Notes under the pieces: model-generated
Told to the model about the DNA's origin: nothing
Database searches by the model: none
Seen by the model: only the letters and a program-made list of their open reading frames with translations
In this document: positions 1 through 11,589 of the stretch, piece by piece
Layout of the letters: every line of letters begins with the position of its first letter
Numbering within the stretch: the stretch's first letter is position 1
NCBI GenBank assembly: GCA_009746045.1
Contig: RPFO01000288.1
Coordinates: 1,354,911-1,418,910, forward strand
Length of the DNA stretch: 64,000 bases
From: Mesostigma viride
Lineage: Eukaryota; Streptophyta; Mesostigmatophyceae; Mesostigmatales; Mesostigmataceae
Reading direction: 5' to 3'
Position numbers and translations under genes: made by a program

Positions 1-3000
1 ACCCGCGGTGGCAACACCTGTACCATCGGTCACCACGCCGCCGCCGGCTACGCCCGCGGACAACTTGTTTGGAGCCGCGTCACCAAGCCCCGCTGCTGGC
101 GTGCGCCCACCCTCCCCGGGCTACCCTGCACTGCTAACGCCGCAACAAATCCTGCAGCAGGTGCATGGTGGTGCGGCCGCAAGCACCATGATGGCCCAGG
201 CGGCCAGCGGCAGCAGCAGCAGCAGCGCAGGTCACGCGGTCAGCAGCGGGGCGCATGGCAACGGGACGTCATCACCCACTGTCGCGACCTCATCCAGCAC
301 CCAGGCAGCCGCGGACGCGGCGTCCGCAGGGGCCCCTGCGCAGGCGCTTGCCACGGAGCCACCGTCGGTCCCTGGCAAGCGGGCCGGCTTGCTGCACCTG
401 GGCAAGCTGCCGCCTGGTTTCCCTGCGCCAGCACAAGCGCCCACCACCACGCCCGCAGAGCCCCCAGTGGCAAGTAGTAGTGTGGGTAAGGACAAGGACA
501 AGGGCAAGGCCGCGCCGCTGCCCGCTGGCAAGGCACGCAACAAGACACCTCCGCCACCCATCCCTTCGCCGGCCACCCCTGCGGTTGCGGATGGGGGCAG
601 GCTGGACGCCAGCGGAGCCACCGCGCAAGCTCTTGGCCCGGCCACCGCGCCCTCCGCGCCCCCGATGCCGGCGGATGCTGGCGGCGCGGCCACTGCCACC
701 AAGCCTGGTTCCGCCAAGAAGGGGGCGGCGTTGGACACCGGTTTGCAGCAGGTGGCGCCCGAGGCAGGGGCGGGGGCCGACGGGGGCGCTGTTGCTGCGG
801 CGGTGACATCAAGGGCAGAACTGGAGTCATTGCTGTCGCGGCCGCTCCCGTTTGGCGGCGCGCCCTCGCACGCCCCCGAGGCGGCCGCACCAGGTGTTGC
901 AGGGGCCGACGACGCGGGCACTGCCTTGCTGTCGCTGCTGCGAGGTGCCACAGGGGATGCCAGGGTGGGCGGGGGGGCAGGGGCGCAGGAGGCGGCGGCC
1001 GCACCAGGGGTTGTGGATGCGGGCAAGGGGGCGGCGACCGAGGCTGCAGAGAAACAGGCGTCGGAGGGGCATGGCGGCGCGGGCCACGGCGGGGAGGGGG
1101 TCCCGCACAAGGAGCCGCGTAGAGAGGAGGCGCAGGCGCAGGGCAAGGTGGAGGCCAAGGATGCGGTGCGGGAGGCACCAGTGCCGCACCCGCTGCCAGG
1201 GGGTGCCAAGGGGGTCGAGGGGGAAACCCTAGCGCGGGCGGCGGCAGCAGCGGTGCCGTACCAGGAGGCCAAGGGGGCTGCGGCAGCGCCAAGTAGCGAT
1301 GCACACAAGGTCACGCAGACGCTTATGGCGCACATGGCGTCGGTGGAGAAGGAGATGGTGGCCATTCGCAAGGAGCTGATCAGCCAGGTGAGAGGGGGGA
1401 GGGGCGCTAGGATCTATTTATGAGCTACTTAATGGTAGTAGGGTGCTATTTTAGATGGATCGATCCAGCCAGGGGGGGGGGGGCGGCGCGCTAGGTGCTA
1501 TTTAGCCCTAAATATTTGTAGTAAGGTGTCCTACAGAAGGAGTTGTCTAGCCAGCTTTGCGTGGGGGGGGGAGCGGTTGCAGTGTGGAAGCTGGCTGGAT
1601 GCTATTTTTGGGATGCCATGGTGTGCTATCTTGGTGTAGGTATATAGTAACGAGGTGTTAGGCGCTAATAATTTCTAACTAGATGACGTTGGTGCCCTTT
1701 TTAGATGTATCTAGATGCCATGGATGTCCTATTCAGATGTATCTAGATGCCGTTGGTGCGCGTTGGATGCCATCGGCGTGCGACAAGCGCAGGCATTTTC
1801 TGCACCCAACTGTCCTCCCGTCCGCCACACCATCATGTTTCCCACCCCTCCCAAGTGCAGGCGGCAGCGCAGAAGACGGCCGCCACGTCGGCGTCGGCGC
1901 TGGTATTGGGCGCGCTGGCCAAGGAAGCCAAGAAGCTGGAGCTGGCGATCGGAACGCGCGTGGACAAGGTGAGGGCAAGGGGACAAGGTGGGTCGGATAC
2001 GGCGGCTGGTCAAGCCACGGCTGGGCACGCACGTAGACAAGGTGAGGGCAAGGGGACAAGGTGGGACGGATACGGCGGGTGGTCAAGCCACGGCTGGGCA
2101 CGCGCGTGGACAAGGGGAGCACAAGGGGACAAGGTGGGTCGGATACGGCGGGTGGTCAAGCCACGGCTGGGCACGCGCGTGGACAAGGGGAGCACAAGGG
2201 GACAAGGTGGGTCGGATACGGCAGGGGGTCAAGCCACGGCTGGGCACGCGCGTGGACAAGGTGAGGGCAAGGGGACAAGGTGGGTCGGATACGGCGGCTG
2301 GTCAAGCCACGGCTGGGCACGCGCGTGGACAAGGGGAGCGCAAGGGGACAAGGTGGGTCGGATACGGCGGGGGGTCAAGCCACGGCTGGGCACGCGCGTG
2401 GACAAGGGGAGCGCAAGGGGACAAGGTGGGTCGGATACGGCGGGGGTCAAGCCACGGCTGGGCACGCGCGTGGACAAGGGGAGGGCAAGGGGACAAGGTG
2501 GGTCGGATACGGCGGGGGGTCAAGCCACGGCTGGGCACGCACGTGGACAAGGGGAGGGCAAGGGGACAAGGTGGGTCGGATACGGCGGGGGGTCAAGCCA
2601 CGGCTGGGCACGCGCGTGGACAAGGTGAGGGCAAGGGGACAAGGTGGGTCGGATACGGCGGGTGGTCAAGCCACGGCTGGGCACGCGCGTGGACAAGGGG
2701 AGCACAAGGGGACAAGGTGGGTCGGATACGGCGGGGGGTCAAGCCACGGCTGGGCACGCGCGTGGACAAGGGGAGCACAAGGGGACAAGGTGGGTCGGAT
2801 ACGGCGGGGGGTCAAGCCACGGCTGGGCACGCGCGTGGACAAGGGGAGCGCAAGGGGACAAGGTGGGTCGGATACGGCAGGGGGTCAAGCCACGGCTGGG
2901 CACGCGCGTGGACAAGGTGAGGGCAAGGGGACAAGGTGGGTCGGATACGGCGGGTGGTCAAGCCACGGCTGGGCACGCGCGTGGACAAGGTGAGGGCAAG

Positions 3001-6000
3001 GGGACAAGGTGGGTCGGATACGGCGGCTGGTCAAGCCACGGCTGGGCACGCACGTAGAGAAGGTGAGGGCAAGGGGACAAGATGGGTCGGATACGGCGGG
3101 GGGTCAAGCCACGGCTGGGCACGCGCGTGGACAAGGTGAAGGCAAGGGGACAAGGTGGGTCGGATACGGCGGCTGGTCAAGCCACGGCTGGGCACGCACG
3201 TAGACAAGGTGAGCGCAAGGGGACAAGGTGGGTCGGATACGGCGGGGGGTCAAGCCACGGCTGGGCGCGCGCGTGGACAAGGTGAAGGCAAGGGTACAAG
3301 GTGGGTCGGATTCGGCGGGGGGTCAAGCCACGGCTGGGCACGCACGTGGACAAGGGGAGCACAAGGGGACAAGGTGGGTCGGATACGGCGGGGGGTCAAG
3401 CCACGGCTGGGCACGCGCGTGGACAAGGGGAGGGCAAGGGGACAAGGTGGGTCGGATTCGGCGGCTGGTCAAGCCACGGCTGGGCACGCACGTGGACAAG
3501 GTGAAGGCAAGGGGACAAGGTGGGTCGGATACGGCGGCTGGTCAAGCCACGGCTGGGCGCGCGCGTGGACAAGGTGAAGGCAAGGGGACAAGGTGGGTCG
3601 GATACGGCGGGGGGTCAAGCCACGGCTGGGCACGCGCGTGGACAAGGTGAGGGCAAGGGGACAAGGTGGGTCGGATACGGCGGGGGGTCAAGCCACGGCT
3701 GGGCACGCACGTAGACAAGGTGAGGGCAAGGGGACAAGGTGGGTCGGATACGGCGGGTGGTCAAGCCACGGCTGGGCACGCGCGTGGACAAGGTGAAGGG
3801 AAGGGGACAAGGTGGGTCTGATACGGCGGGGGGTCAAGCCACGGCTGGGCACGCGCGTGGACAAGGTGAAGGCAAGGGGACAAGGTGGGTCGGATACGGC
3901 GGGGGGTCAAGCCACGGCTGGGCACGCACGTAGACAAGGTGAGGGCAAGGGGACAAGGTGGGTCGGATACGGCGGCTGGTCAAGCCACGGCTGGGCACGC
4001 ACGTGGACAAGGTGAAGGCAAGGGGACAAGGTGGGTCGGATACGGCGGGTGGTCAAGCCACGGCTGGGCACGCACGTAGACAAGGTGAAGGGAAGGGGAC
4101 AAGGTGGGTCGGATACGGCGGGGGTCAAGCCACGGCTGGGCACGCGCGTGGACAAGGTGAAGGCAAGGGGACAAGGTGGGTCGGATACGGCGGGGGGTCA
4201 AGCCACGGCTGGGCACGCACGTAGACAAGGTGAAGGGAAGGGGACAAGGTGGGTCGGATACGGCGGGGGGTCAAGCCACGGCTGGGCACGCGCGTGGACA
4301 AGGTGAGGGCTAGGGGACAAGGTGGGTCGGATACGGCGGGGGGTCAAGCCACGGCTGGGCACGCGCTTGGACAAGGTGAGGGCTAGGGGACAAGGGGGGT
4401 CGGATACGGCGGGGGTCAAGCCACGGCTGGGCACGCGCGTGGACAAGGTGAGGGCAAGGGGACAAGGTGGGTCGGATACGGCGGGGGGTCAAGCCACGGC
4501 TGGGCACGCGCGTGGACAAGGGGAGGGCAAGGGGACAAGGTGGGTCGGATTCGGCGGCTGGTCAAGCCACGGCTGGGCACGCGCGTGGACAAGGTGAAGG
4601 CAAGGGGACAAGGTGGGTCGGATACGGCGGCTGGTCAAGCCACGGCTGGGCACGCACGTGGACAAGGAGGTGGGTCGGATACGGCGGGGGGTCAAGCCAC
4701 GGCTGGGCGCGCGCGTGGACAAGGTGAAGGCAAGGGTACAAGGTGGGTCGGATTCGGCGGCTGGTCAAGCCACGGCTGGGCACGCACGTAGACAAGGTGA
4801 AGGCAAGGGGACAAGGTGGGTCGGATACGGCGGCTGGTCAAGCCACGGCTGGGCACGCGCGTGGACAAGGGGAGGGCAAGGGGACAAGGTGGGTCAGATA
4901 CGGCGGGGGGTCAAGCCACGGCTGGGCACGCACGTAGACAAGGTGAAGGCAAGGGGACAAGGTGGGTCGGATACGGCGGCTGGTCAAGCCACGGCTGGGC
5001 GCGCGCGTGGACAAGGTGAAGGCAAGGGGACAAGGTGGGTCGGATACGGCAGCTGGTCAAGCCACGGCTGGGCAAGCACGTAGACAAGGTGAGGGCAAGG
5101 GGACAAGGTGGGTCGGATACGGCGGGGGGTCAAGCCACGGCTGGGCGCGCGCGTGGACAAGGTGAGGGCAAGGGGACAAGGTGGATCGGATTCGGCGGCT
5201 GGTCAAGCCACGGCTGGGCACGCGCGTGGACAACAAGGGGTCATGGTGGGTATTTGCGCGGTGGTTCCGTGCCGCCCTCGCCCTTATTCCCTGCCACGTT
5301 TGGTGCTTGTCACGCGTCCTGTGCGCTGTTCTTGCGGTGTGTCCCCGCACTGAGTGATAAAATCAGCGCCCCATGTCGATGAGGTCAGCGCGTGACCAAT
5401 GCTGATGAGGTTAGGGTGCGTCTCCTGTGCCAGTTGCAGCATTTGGCCCCCAAATGCCTCCACCGTTGGACACAGCACCACTCCAACCCCTCTAACCCCG
5501 AACCCCCCACCCCCCTGGGTGCAGGCAATCAAGGGGTCCCTGGACGCCCACGCGGCGGCGGTGGAGGACACCCTTGCGCGGCGCGACAAGGCGGAGGCGG
5601 AGCGCCACGACAAGCTCCTGTCTGCCGTCACCAACACGTGGCCGCAGGAGGTGCCGCCGCTCATCCAGAAGGTGGGGCCAAGGGGGGGGAATGGGACACA
5701 GTGGGGTCGAGGGGGCTTGAATGGGAGGGTTTGCGTGGGTGGATGTGTGGATGCGGGGTGTTGTGGCCGTGAGGGTGTGGGCCGTAGGGCTCGGGGTGTT
5801 GTGGCCGTGAGGGTGTGGGCCTGAGGGTTTGGGGTCGGCAGTGCTGCCATAGAGGCACGCGTCCTGCCTGGCGTGGTGGACGGAGGGTGGCCGCATTACC
5901 TGGCTCCCCCACTTACTGACAAAGAACCTCCTTCCCTATTTTTGCTTACGCCCCCTATTCGTGTTGCGCGCACGATGGTACTGACGCCCCATATTCGTGT

Positions 6001-7575
6001 TGCGCGCACGATGGTACTTATGCCCCCTATTCGTGTTGCGCCCACAATGGTACTTATGCCCCCTATTCGTGTTGCGCCCACAATGGTACTTACATCCTCT
6101 GTTCGTGTCGCACCCACCATGGTCCTTACGCCCGACGCCCACGATGGCACTGTGCAACGAGGGAGCTCGGTCTCTGCGCGCTGTGTCCATCGATTTTTTA
6201 TGTTTGGATTGGAATGAGTTTACCCATGCTTGTGTGTACACCGTGCTAGTCTATACATCCATTGTATGTAATACTGTGCATACAGTGTACGCATATACGG
6301 TGCATACGGTGTAGGTATATAGTGTGTATGCGGTGTACGTATATAGTGTGTATGTGGTGTACGTATATAGTGTGCATACAGTGTACGTATACAGTGTGCA
6401 TACACCAATGCTAGTCAGTGTTTGGTTGCACTTCACATGGTGAAGGAGGAGCTTGGGTGAGTGGAGTTGCTCGGGTCATGTGCATTCACCTATCTGCTCT
6501 GTTTTGCGCCCTACTCACCTAGTTGTTCTGTTGTGCGCCCTTTTCGCGTCCCACCTAACAGGCGGTGAAGAAGGAGCTGGGCGCGCTGGTGCTGGGGCTG
6601 GGCAAGGGCATCACGCCGTCGCTGCAGACGACCGTCACCAAGGCCGCAGAGGCTTCCCTCGCAAAGGCCCTGACAAAGTCCCTGCCGTCTCAGGTGGACA
6701 AGGCCCTGGCGCCACAGCTGGACGCCATGCTGCAGCGGCTGCTGGCCCCCGCCGACGTCACGGCCGCGCTTCAGGGGCCCCTCATGGAGGGCGTGCGCCA
6801 GCAGTTTGCCGCCAGCCTGCTGCCTGCGGTGGAGGCCACCTGTCGCGAGCTGTTTGGCCAGCTGGACGCCACGCTGATGCGCGGATTGGACGAACACTTC
6901 GGCACGCTGCGGGCTGAGCGTGCGGCGGCCATGGGCGCGCTCGACACGGCCCTGCGGGACGCGCAGGCGGTGGCGTCGCAGCTGGGTGGTGAGATGCGCG
7001 AGCTGCAGCGGGAGGTGCTGGCGGCCGCGATGGAGGCCATACAGGCACAGGCCCAATGGGCGGGGCGCGGCGGCAACGGGGGGCCAGCCGCAGGGGGTGC
7101 CGGCGCCCCTGAGGGTGGTGCCGCCAAGATGCTGTCCCTGGAGCACCTGGAGTCCCGCCTGGACCCGACCATCGAACTGCGGCGGCTGCTGGACGAGGGG
7201 AGCTACGAGGAGGCCTTCAACCGCGCGCTGACGCTGGCCGACCTGAGCGTGGTCACCTGGGTGTGCCGCCAGGTAGACGTCTCCCAGCTGCTGGGGGGTG
7301 AGCCGCCCGCGCTCAGCCAGGGTGTGCTCCTGTCCCTGGTCTCACAGCTGGCGACGGACGTGGTGGCAGACACGGGCATGAAGCTGTCGTGGGTGCGGGA
7401 GGCGGCCATGGCGCTGGACGTGGCCGACCCCTTGTACGCGCCGCACCTGCGCCCGATACTGGAGAGCGTGCACAAGAGCATCGCGCAGCAGGCGCCCGCA
7501 GTCGCCCCCGAATGGCGCTCGCAGGTCAAGCTGGTACTGCACATCATGACCTCGCTGCTGGCGCAGGTGGCATAG
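1..7575 (+). CDS. EDC4/VARICOSE-like mRNA-decapping scaffold protein, C-terminal part (5' partial, four exons)
   Basis: Exons as read: <2-1387, 1861-1968, 5525-5671 and 6562-7575 (TAG at 7573-7575). All three introns are phase 0 with GT...AG ends, and the four pieces join into one open frame. The first exon is open to the window edge, so the start and the usual N-terminal WD40 region would lie upstream. It encodes a long Ala/Gly/Pro-rich low-complexity linker. Exons 2-3 and the start of exon 4 encode Ala/Lys/Glu-rich, probably helical segments. The last ~150 residues match my recollection of the conserved C-terminal domain of EDC4/Varicose: a DPT-x-ELRRLL helix, an EEAFNRAL helix, a W-C-QVD segment, LSQGVLLSLVSQL, and a final DPLYAPHLRPILE helix. 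That family scaffolds DCP2-DCP1 decapping in P-bodies; function here is inferred from family. Frame continuity across the junctions supports the exon model strongly; no transcript was available. Confidence 0.88.
1969..5232 (+). repeat. 73-bp intronic minisatellite, about 45 copies, each carrying a splice-donor copy
   Basis: It starts at the exon-2 donor and fills most of intron 2. The unit is 73 bp (a few are 72 bp, and one near 4660-4690 is internally deleted). The last ~15 bases of exon 2 plus the donor, ACGCGCGTGGACAAG|GTGAGG, recur in every unit. Variants include CACGTAGACAAG, and ACAAGGGGAG where the donor GT has become GG. Long forward reading frames through the array result from the repeat and are not separate genes. 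Confidence 0.97.
5672..6561 (+). repeat. Intron 3 with three short tandem-repeat arrays
   Basis: Between the exon 3 donor (5672) and exon 4 acceptor (6561) there are three unrelated arrays. At about 5753-5830 a ~38-bp unit (GTTGTGGCCGTGAGGGTGTG core) occurs twice. At about 5944-6150 a 36-bp unit (core TATTCGTGTTGCGC) occurs about five to six times. At about 6275-6412 a 24-bp unit (core GTGTACGTATATAGTG) occurs about five times. Nothing coding was seen. Confidence 0.9.
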
Positions 7576-7655
7576 CGTGCCACATCATGACCTGGTGTAC
7601 GAGGCATAGCGCGCCATGTCATGACCTCACTACTGGCGCAGGCGGCATAGTAGGG
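7541..7655 (+). repeat. Duplicated C-terminal codons in the EDC4-like 3' UTR
   Basis: The end of the coding region (ATCATGACCTCGCTGCTGGC, then GCAGGTGGCATAG) is repeated imperfectly downstream: a truncated copy at about 7584-7610, and a fuller copy at about 7618-7650 ending GCAGGCGGCATAG. The extra copies lie after the first stop, so they are untranslated unless that stop is bypassed. Confidence 0.8.
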
Positions 7656-8107
7656 TGGCTGGAAAGCGTTGCGTTGGCAGGCGAGGCTTTAGCCCTCCTG
7701 TGTGCACATGGGGCAAGTCACGTTGTTGAGTGCACGTTCCTTCGGGCGGGCTGTGTGGCTGCCACCCACAAATGTGGCTGCTGATAACTTGCTGTTCGAT
7801 GGCCTCACGTTCAGCTGTTAACTGAATGTAGGTCATGGATCGTTGGCAGCTGGCTTTTTCTGGTGCCCCAATGCGGTTTTGATCATGATGAGAATTGCAA
7901 CGTTTTCCTATTTCAAACAACAGGGGTTGCCTTGCAAAGCTGCATGGAGCCAGCTGTCCTGCTATGCAGACCGTTCACTGTCATGTGCAGTAATACAATT
8001 TAACCTTGTTGCTTGACAATGATTCATTGCATGAATTTTTATGTCACACACCAAATAGACCTGGTGACGATGGTTGAATTCTGGGCAATCTGTGCCACTA
8101 GTCTCAC
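7656..8107. other. Intergenic, no gene seen
   Basis: AT-richer DNA downstream of the EDC4-like gene, with only short, composition-unconvincing reading frames. Presumably 3' UTR and spacer. Confidence 0.6.
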
Positions 8108-8460
8108 TTAAGGGGACGTGGCGCGCCGAATATTTTCCGCGCCAAAGAATTCGCGGTACCGTCCGTACGGTGTATAATGTGTGCCCGGACCGCTCAACCC
8201 TCGTGGAGGTGGCCATGGCGGCTTGCCTTCAGGCAATATTAATCGATATGGCATCTAAAAAGCTAGAAAAATGCATGAATTTCGCAGAAGATTAGTCGAT
8301 GACCTCATTTCATGGCGGAAAGTTTACGGTTTGCAATATCGCTAATTTCTCGAACGGCTACGGGCGCGGGGGTCCAGGATATAATTTCTCTTGCGGATCA
8401 TGAAATTTAATGCAGGTTCACGGCAGCGATTGTGAGGCAACGTAGGCTCTAAAGAGCGAT
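8108..8460 (+). repeat. Dispersed repeat starting TTAAGGGGAC, copy 1
   Basis: It begins TTAAGGGGACGTGGCGCGCC and includes TTTTCCGCGCCAAAG, a GGTACCGTCCGTACGG segment and GGAGGTGGCCATGGCG. It shares this order of motifs with 41905-42080, so both are probably copies of one repeat. The right edge is uncertain. No coding region was recognised. Confidence 0.5.
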
Positions 8461-8534
8461 TATGAGGCTAACTTAATGGTGTTGTCGAGTTTGTGCCGAA
8501 GCTTCCCGGTTTTTTTGTATAGCCATGATGATCT

Positions 8535-8745
8535 TCCCCCTCACAGGCATGCTCCCCCCTTACCCGGGCATAGCGTGATAGACCATGAGGGTGCGGGTGC
8601 CCTGGTGCACCTAGAGCAGGGGTAGCTTACATTCCCACCCTTGCATGAAGTAGCCTAGAATGTATTAAAAGCCATATGCCCCTTCTCAGGGCTATGTGCT
8701 ACATGTACTCCCAACGGAGTGATGTTGATAATTAATTAATTAATT
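8535..8745 (+). mobile_element. 5'-truncated LINE-type 3' tail
   Basis: About 210 bp ending in the hairpin ACTCC-CAAC-GGAGT (about 8708-8721), then a (TTAA)n-type tail. The segment with ATGCCCCTTCTCAGGGCTAT and the hairpin matches the 3' end of the ORF1-bearing element at 61873-62937 (opposite strand), so this is a short 3' fragment of the same retroelement family. Confidence 0.7.
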
Positions 8746-10040
8746 CCCGGTTTCTTTTACATTTCCGGCATTCATGGTAAGAACCTACGCAGGCCTGCGC
8801 ATGTCGCCTTCACGTATTCACGGAAGGCGCACCTTCCTTGTTCGCCTGATCAATGGATGGTGTCTTTTATTGTTCGAGCTTGCGTGCCAGTTTATGCATG
8901 AAACATTTCCACGCAGGCAGGTGCATTAACGTCGGCCTTTCGCCCTTTTTTCGGGCAGTTTCCCTGCAGGAAGCGCTCCATTTCTTTCGGTTGCATCGTC
9001 AGATTCCTACTAGCAGTTTCGTACAATTTCGTGTAGTTTGTGGCTGGCATGCTTAAGGAGCCGAGGTCAAGTTGTTGGTAATGTGTTGACATTTGTTTTC
9101 CATCATCCTTTGGACATGAGCTTGCTCAGACGCTTTGTTATGTGCCGGATCTGACACGCCTGTTTTAGTAACGACATCCGGCATGTGCCTAGAGGCTAAC
9201 AAGCTGGCATCAGCTTCTTAGCAAATTGCCATATTGGAAAGGAAGGTGAGAGTGGTTCTTTTGCTGGCCATACTGCATGAGTGGCATTGCATTAGACAGG
9301 TGTTTCCATTGTTTTCCTTGAGCTATGACCATTAAGACTTCCCTGCTATGTGTGCAGCAAGGCAAGCTGGATAGGATGTGAATGCTTGGCAGACAGCATG
9401 TATGATTTGCTGCCAAGTTTGCAGGCTGCAGTTGCCTCTATTGCTTGGGCATTCTTTCTAAGGTTTTTACACGTATACTTGCTGAGTTCTTGGCATAAAT
9501 TTACATGGTAACCTTGGGCTGAGCATAGTGTATGCTCTCTTGGTGCGTGTATGCCTAGCGATGGTGTTGCTATGCCCACGCTGGCAAGGCTGGCCGTGCT
9601 GAGGGCAGGGGAGGGCAGATGAGGTGCCTAGCCTTTTCTTATGTTGTGTGATCGAGTTGGGCATGTTTTTTGGCTTCTTGGATGGAAAACATCATGTCTA
9701 GGTGGCCTTATACACAGAAAAACCTCATTTAGCGTATGTTCAGGATTTAGCACGCAAAAACTTATAACTTGAACTAGACTTGTCGGAATGACCTGGGACT
9801 TGGAACACAGTTGTCCCTCTGTTAGACGGATTTTCGCTGCAGGAAAAAGTATTTTTTTTTACGTGTTTATAAAAAGTTATTCCCAATGTCCGGTAAAAAA
9901 AAGGGTCATTTTGCGGGGAAATTAATAACTGTTCGAGGTTTTGCCCTTTTCATGATGTAAATAGCTCAGCAAGCTACAAACTCAGGGAACTAAAAACGCT
10001 GCAGGCAGTTTTGTAAATAGATGTGTGCATTGGCTGGGGC
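8746..10040. other. Intergenic, nothing recognised
   Basis: About 1.3 kb of AT-richer DNA without convincing reading frames, RNA genes or repeats that I can name. Confidence 0.55.
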
Positions 10041-10090
10041 ATACCCAGCCCTAATTAGCGTCTTTTGCTATTTATAGCGCATTATTGGCG

Positions 10091-10322
10091 TATATATGGG
10101 GGCGCTGACTCGGGCCATGGCTGACATCATGCTCCGCCGTACGCGGGCTGATTTTGCGGTGCAGCAGGGCTATTAGGTTCCTCCCGTTAGGCGTTTCCAT
10201 TGGTCTTATCGTAGTATAGAGCTTTGACATGGCTCTGTATATAGGTTTATAGCTGGGCGTTTGCTTTGGTTTGAGTGATTTCACTCTGCTGTAAGTAATT
10301 ATATTTTTACTATATATGGGGG
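10091..10322 (+). mobile_element. 5'-truncated LINE 3' end (restriction-like-endonuclease family) with 12-bp TSD
   Basis: Flanked by the direct repeat TATATATGGGGG at 10091-10102 and 10311-10322. The body encodes only the last residues of the protein at 29823-30638 (minus), MADIMLRRTRADFAVQQGY then stop, followed by the same 3' UTR ending CTGTAAGTAATTATATTTT. It is a short, separate insertion of the same LINE family. Confidence 0.88.
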
Positions 10323-10710
10323 TAGTACCCCCAACAAGTGCATGGACAACTCACTAGAGATGTTATTTAGTGCCCCCAATCATAATAACTTAGGGTTGTG
10401 CAAATGGATTTCAAGTGATATTACCATATGTCAATTTTTAAGGGTTTTGGGGTGCCACCTCCCCTTAAATTAAAATACCGTTGTATCGATCGATGCCAGT
10501 GTGTCAAGGATCAGGGGTTTTATATGCAGCTTGTCAACCGGCGTTTTCTGGACATACGGGTACTCGTGGCCGCTAGGAACAAACGCACTGGTCACGCAAG
10601 TTTGTTTTCAGCTAAACCATCTAGGTCTCGCTCTGAACGTTAGCCAGCCATAGTTTTTATGTTTTGATACCTTCGGTATCGACTGGCCAGGTGTGTAGTG
10701 CTCCTACGCA
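10323..10710. other. Intergenic with GGGGGTA-G-TACCCCC hairpin
   Basis: A perfect hairpin with 7-bp arms and a G loop lies at about 10318-10332, overlapping the right TSD of the neighbouring LINE fragment. A related hairpin is at about 63136-63152. No gene was recognised. Confidence 0.6.
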
Positions 10711-11445
10711 TCATTGCAGGGGTTGTGGGTGAACCCTCAGTATGCCCCTAAAACCCCTCAAGCTCCGCGAGAAGCCTTTATATTCTCCTGGGCTATTGGG
10801 GGTTAGCATGCAACGTACCCCCACACCCGTCATCATGGCCGAGCGTACAGCCGTCCTGGATAGTCCGGATGACGCGGAGTTGCTATCTGCGACTCCAGAC
10901 CTGGGCGAGTGAGTCTCGCCACTTGCCTTTGCGGGTGAAGTATCCGTGTAGAAAAGTACCTCATCGGGTACTCCATGGTATGCCTTCAGTGCATGTTCAC
11001 GCACTTCCTTACTTACTTCCTGGAGGTTGAAGAAACAACCTTCAACGAGGGACATGGGAGCAAGGATTTTGTTTTCAAATGCCTTGGCAAGGGACTTGGA
11101 GTTCTCACCTTGCAGCTTATCGAAGTGCTTGACGCCGGATGACGTTTGCGGCTGCGCTTTTCGAGCTCGGCCTCCTCACGGAAGACGGGCGTCTGCTGCT
11201 TGAGCTGGGCGGCGATTGCGGAGGTGGTGGTGGTGGTGTGGTTCAGCAGCGTGGCGGCCCAGGTCTGGGGGGGAGCTAGCTAGGCGCATAGCAGGCTGGG
11301 CCAGCCGGGGCTGGCCTGGCGTCCATTAATATCCTTCACCGCCTGGGCGGTGAGGCCCACGGTATTTTGCAGGCGCTCGATGGCGATGCATGGCGTTGTC
11401 CTTGAGGCGCTGCCTGGGCGATGAAGGCTGCGTTGCGTAGAGGAG
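10711..11445 (-). pseudogene. LINE ORF1-like fragment (degenerate)
   Basis: On the minus strand, shifted frames read VKHFDKLQGENSKSLAKAFE and then ENKILAPM, closely matching the ORF1-like protein at 62311-62928 (VKHFDPLQDETSETLALAFE). Upstream (about 11060-11400) is the equivalent of its coiled, Gln/Ala-rich N-terminal part, with stops and shifts. Downstream the frame continues to 10711 with sequence I do not recognise. Broken copy, not functional. Confidence 0.65.
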
Positions 11446-11589
11446 CGTTTGCTCGTCATATATTGCGTTATAGCTTCGGAAATTTATATCAGTGTGTGCG
11501 TCTTAGAAAGACGAAGGGATTGTGATATTCACGGCCGAATTTGGTGCCCAAACGTGAAAGTTATGAGCTCCGCTGTCAGCCATGGCTAT

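Noticed and set aside
232..1371. Long antisense ORF (379 codons) opposite EDC4-like exon 1
   Set aside because: GC-rich shadow frame; the plus frame joins cleanly to downstream exons with a recognised C-terminal domain.
1969..5232. CRISPR-like array
   Set aside because: Units are contiguous 73-bp tandem copies without unique spacers, inside a eukaryotic intron.
1747..5382. Many overlapping ORFs of 60-310 codons in the 73-bp array, both strands
   Set aside because: They come from the repeat unit cycling through frames; nothing protein-like beyond the repeat.
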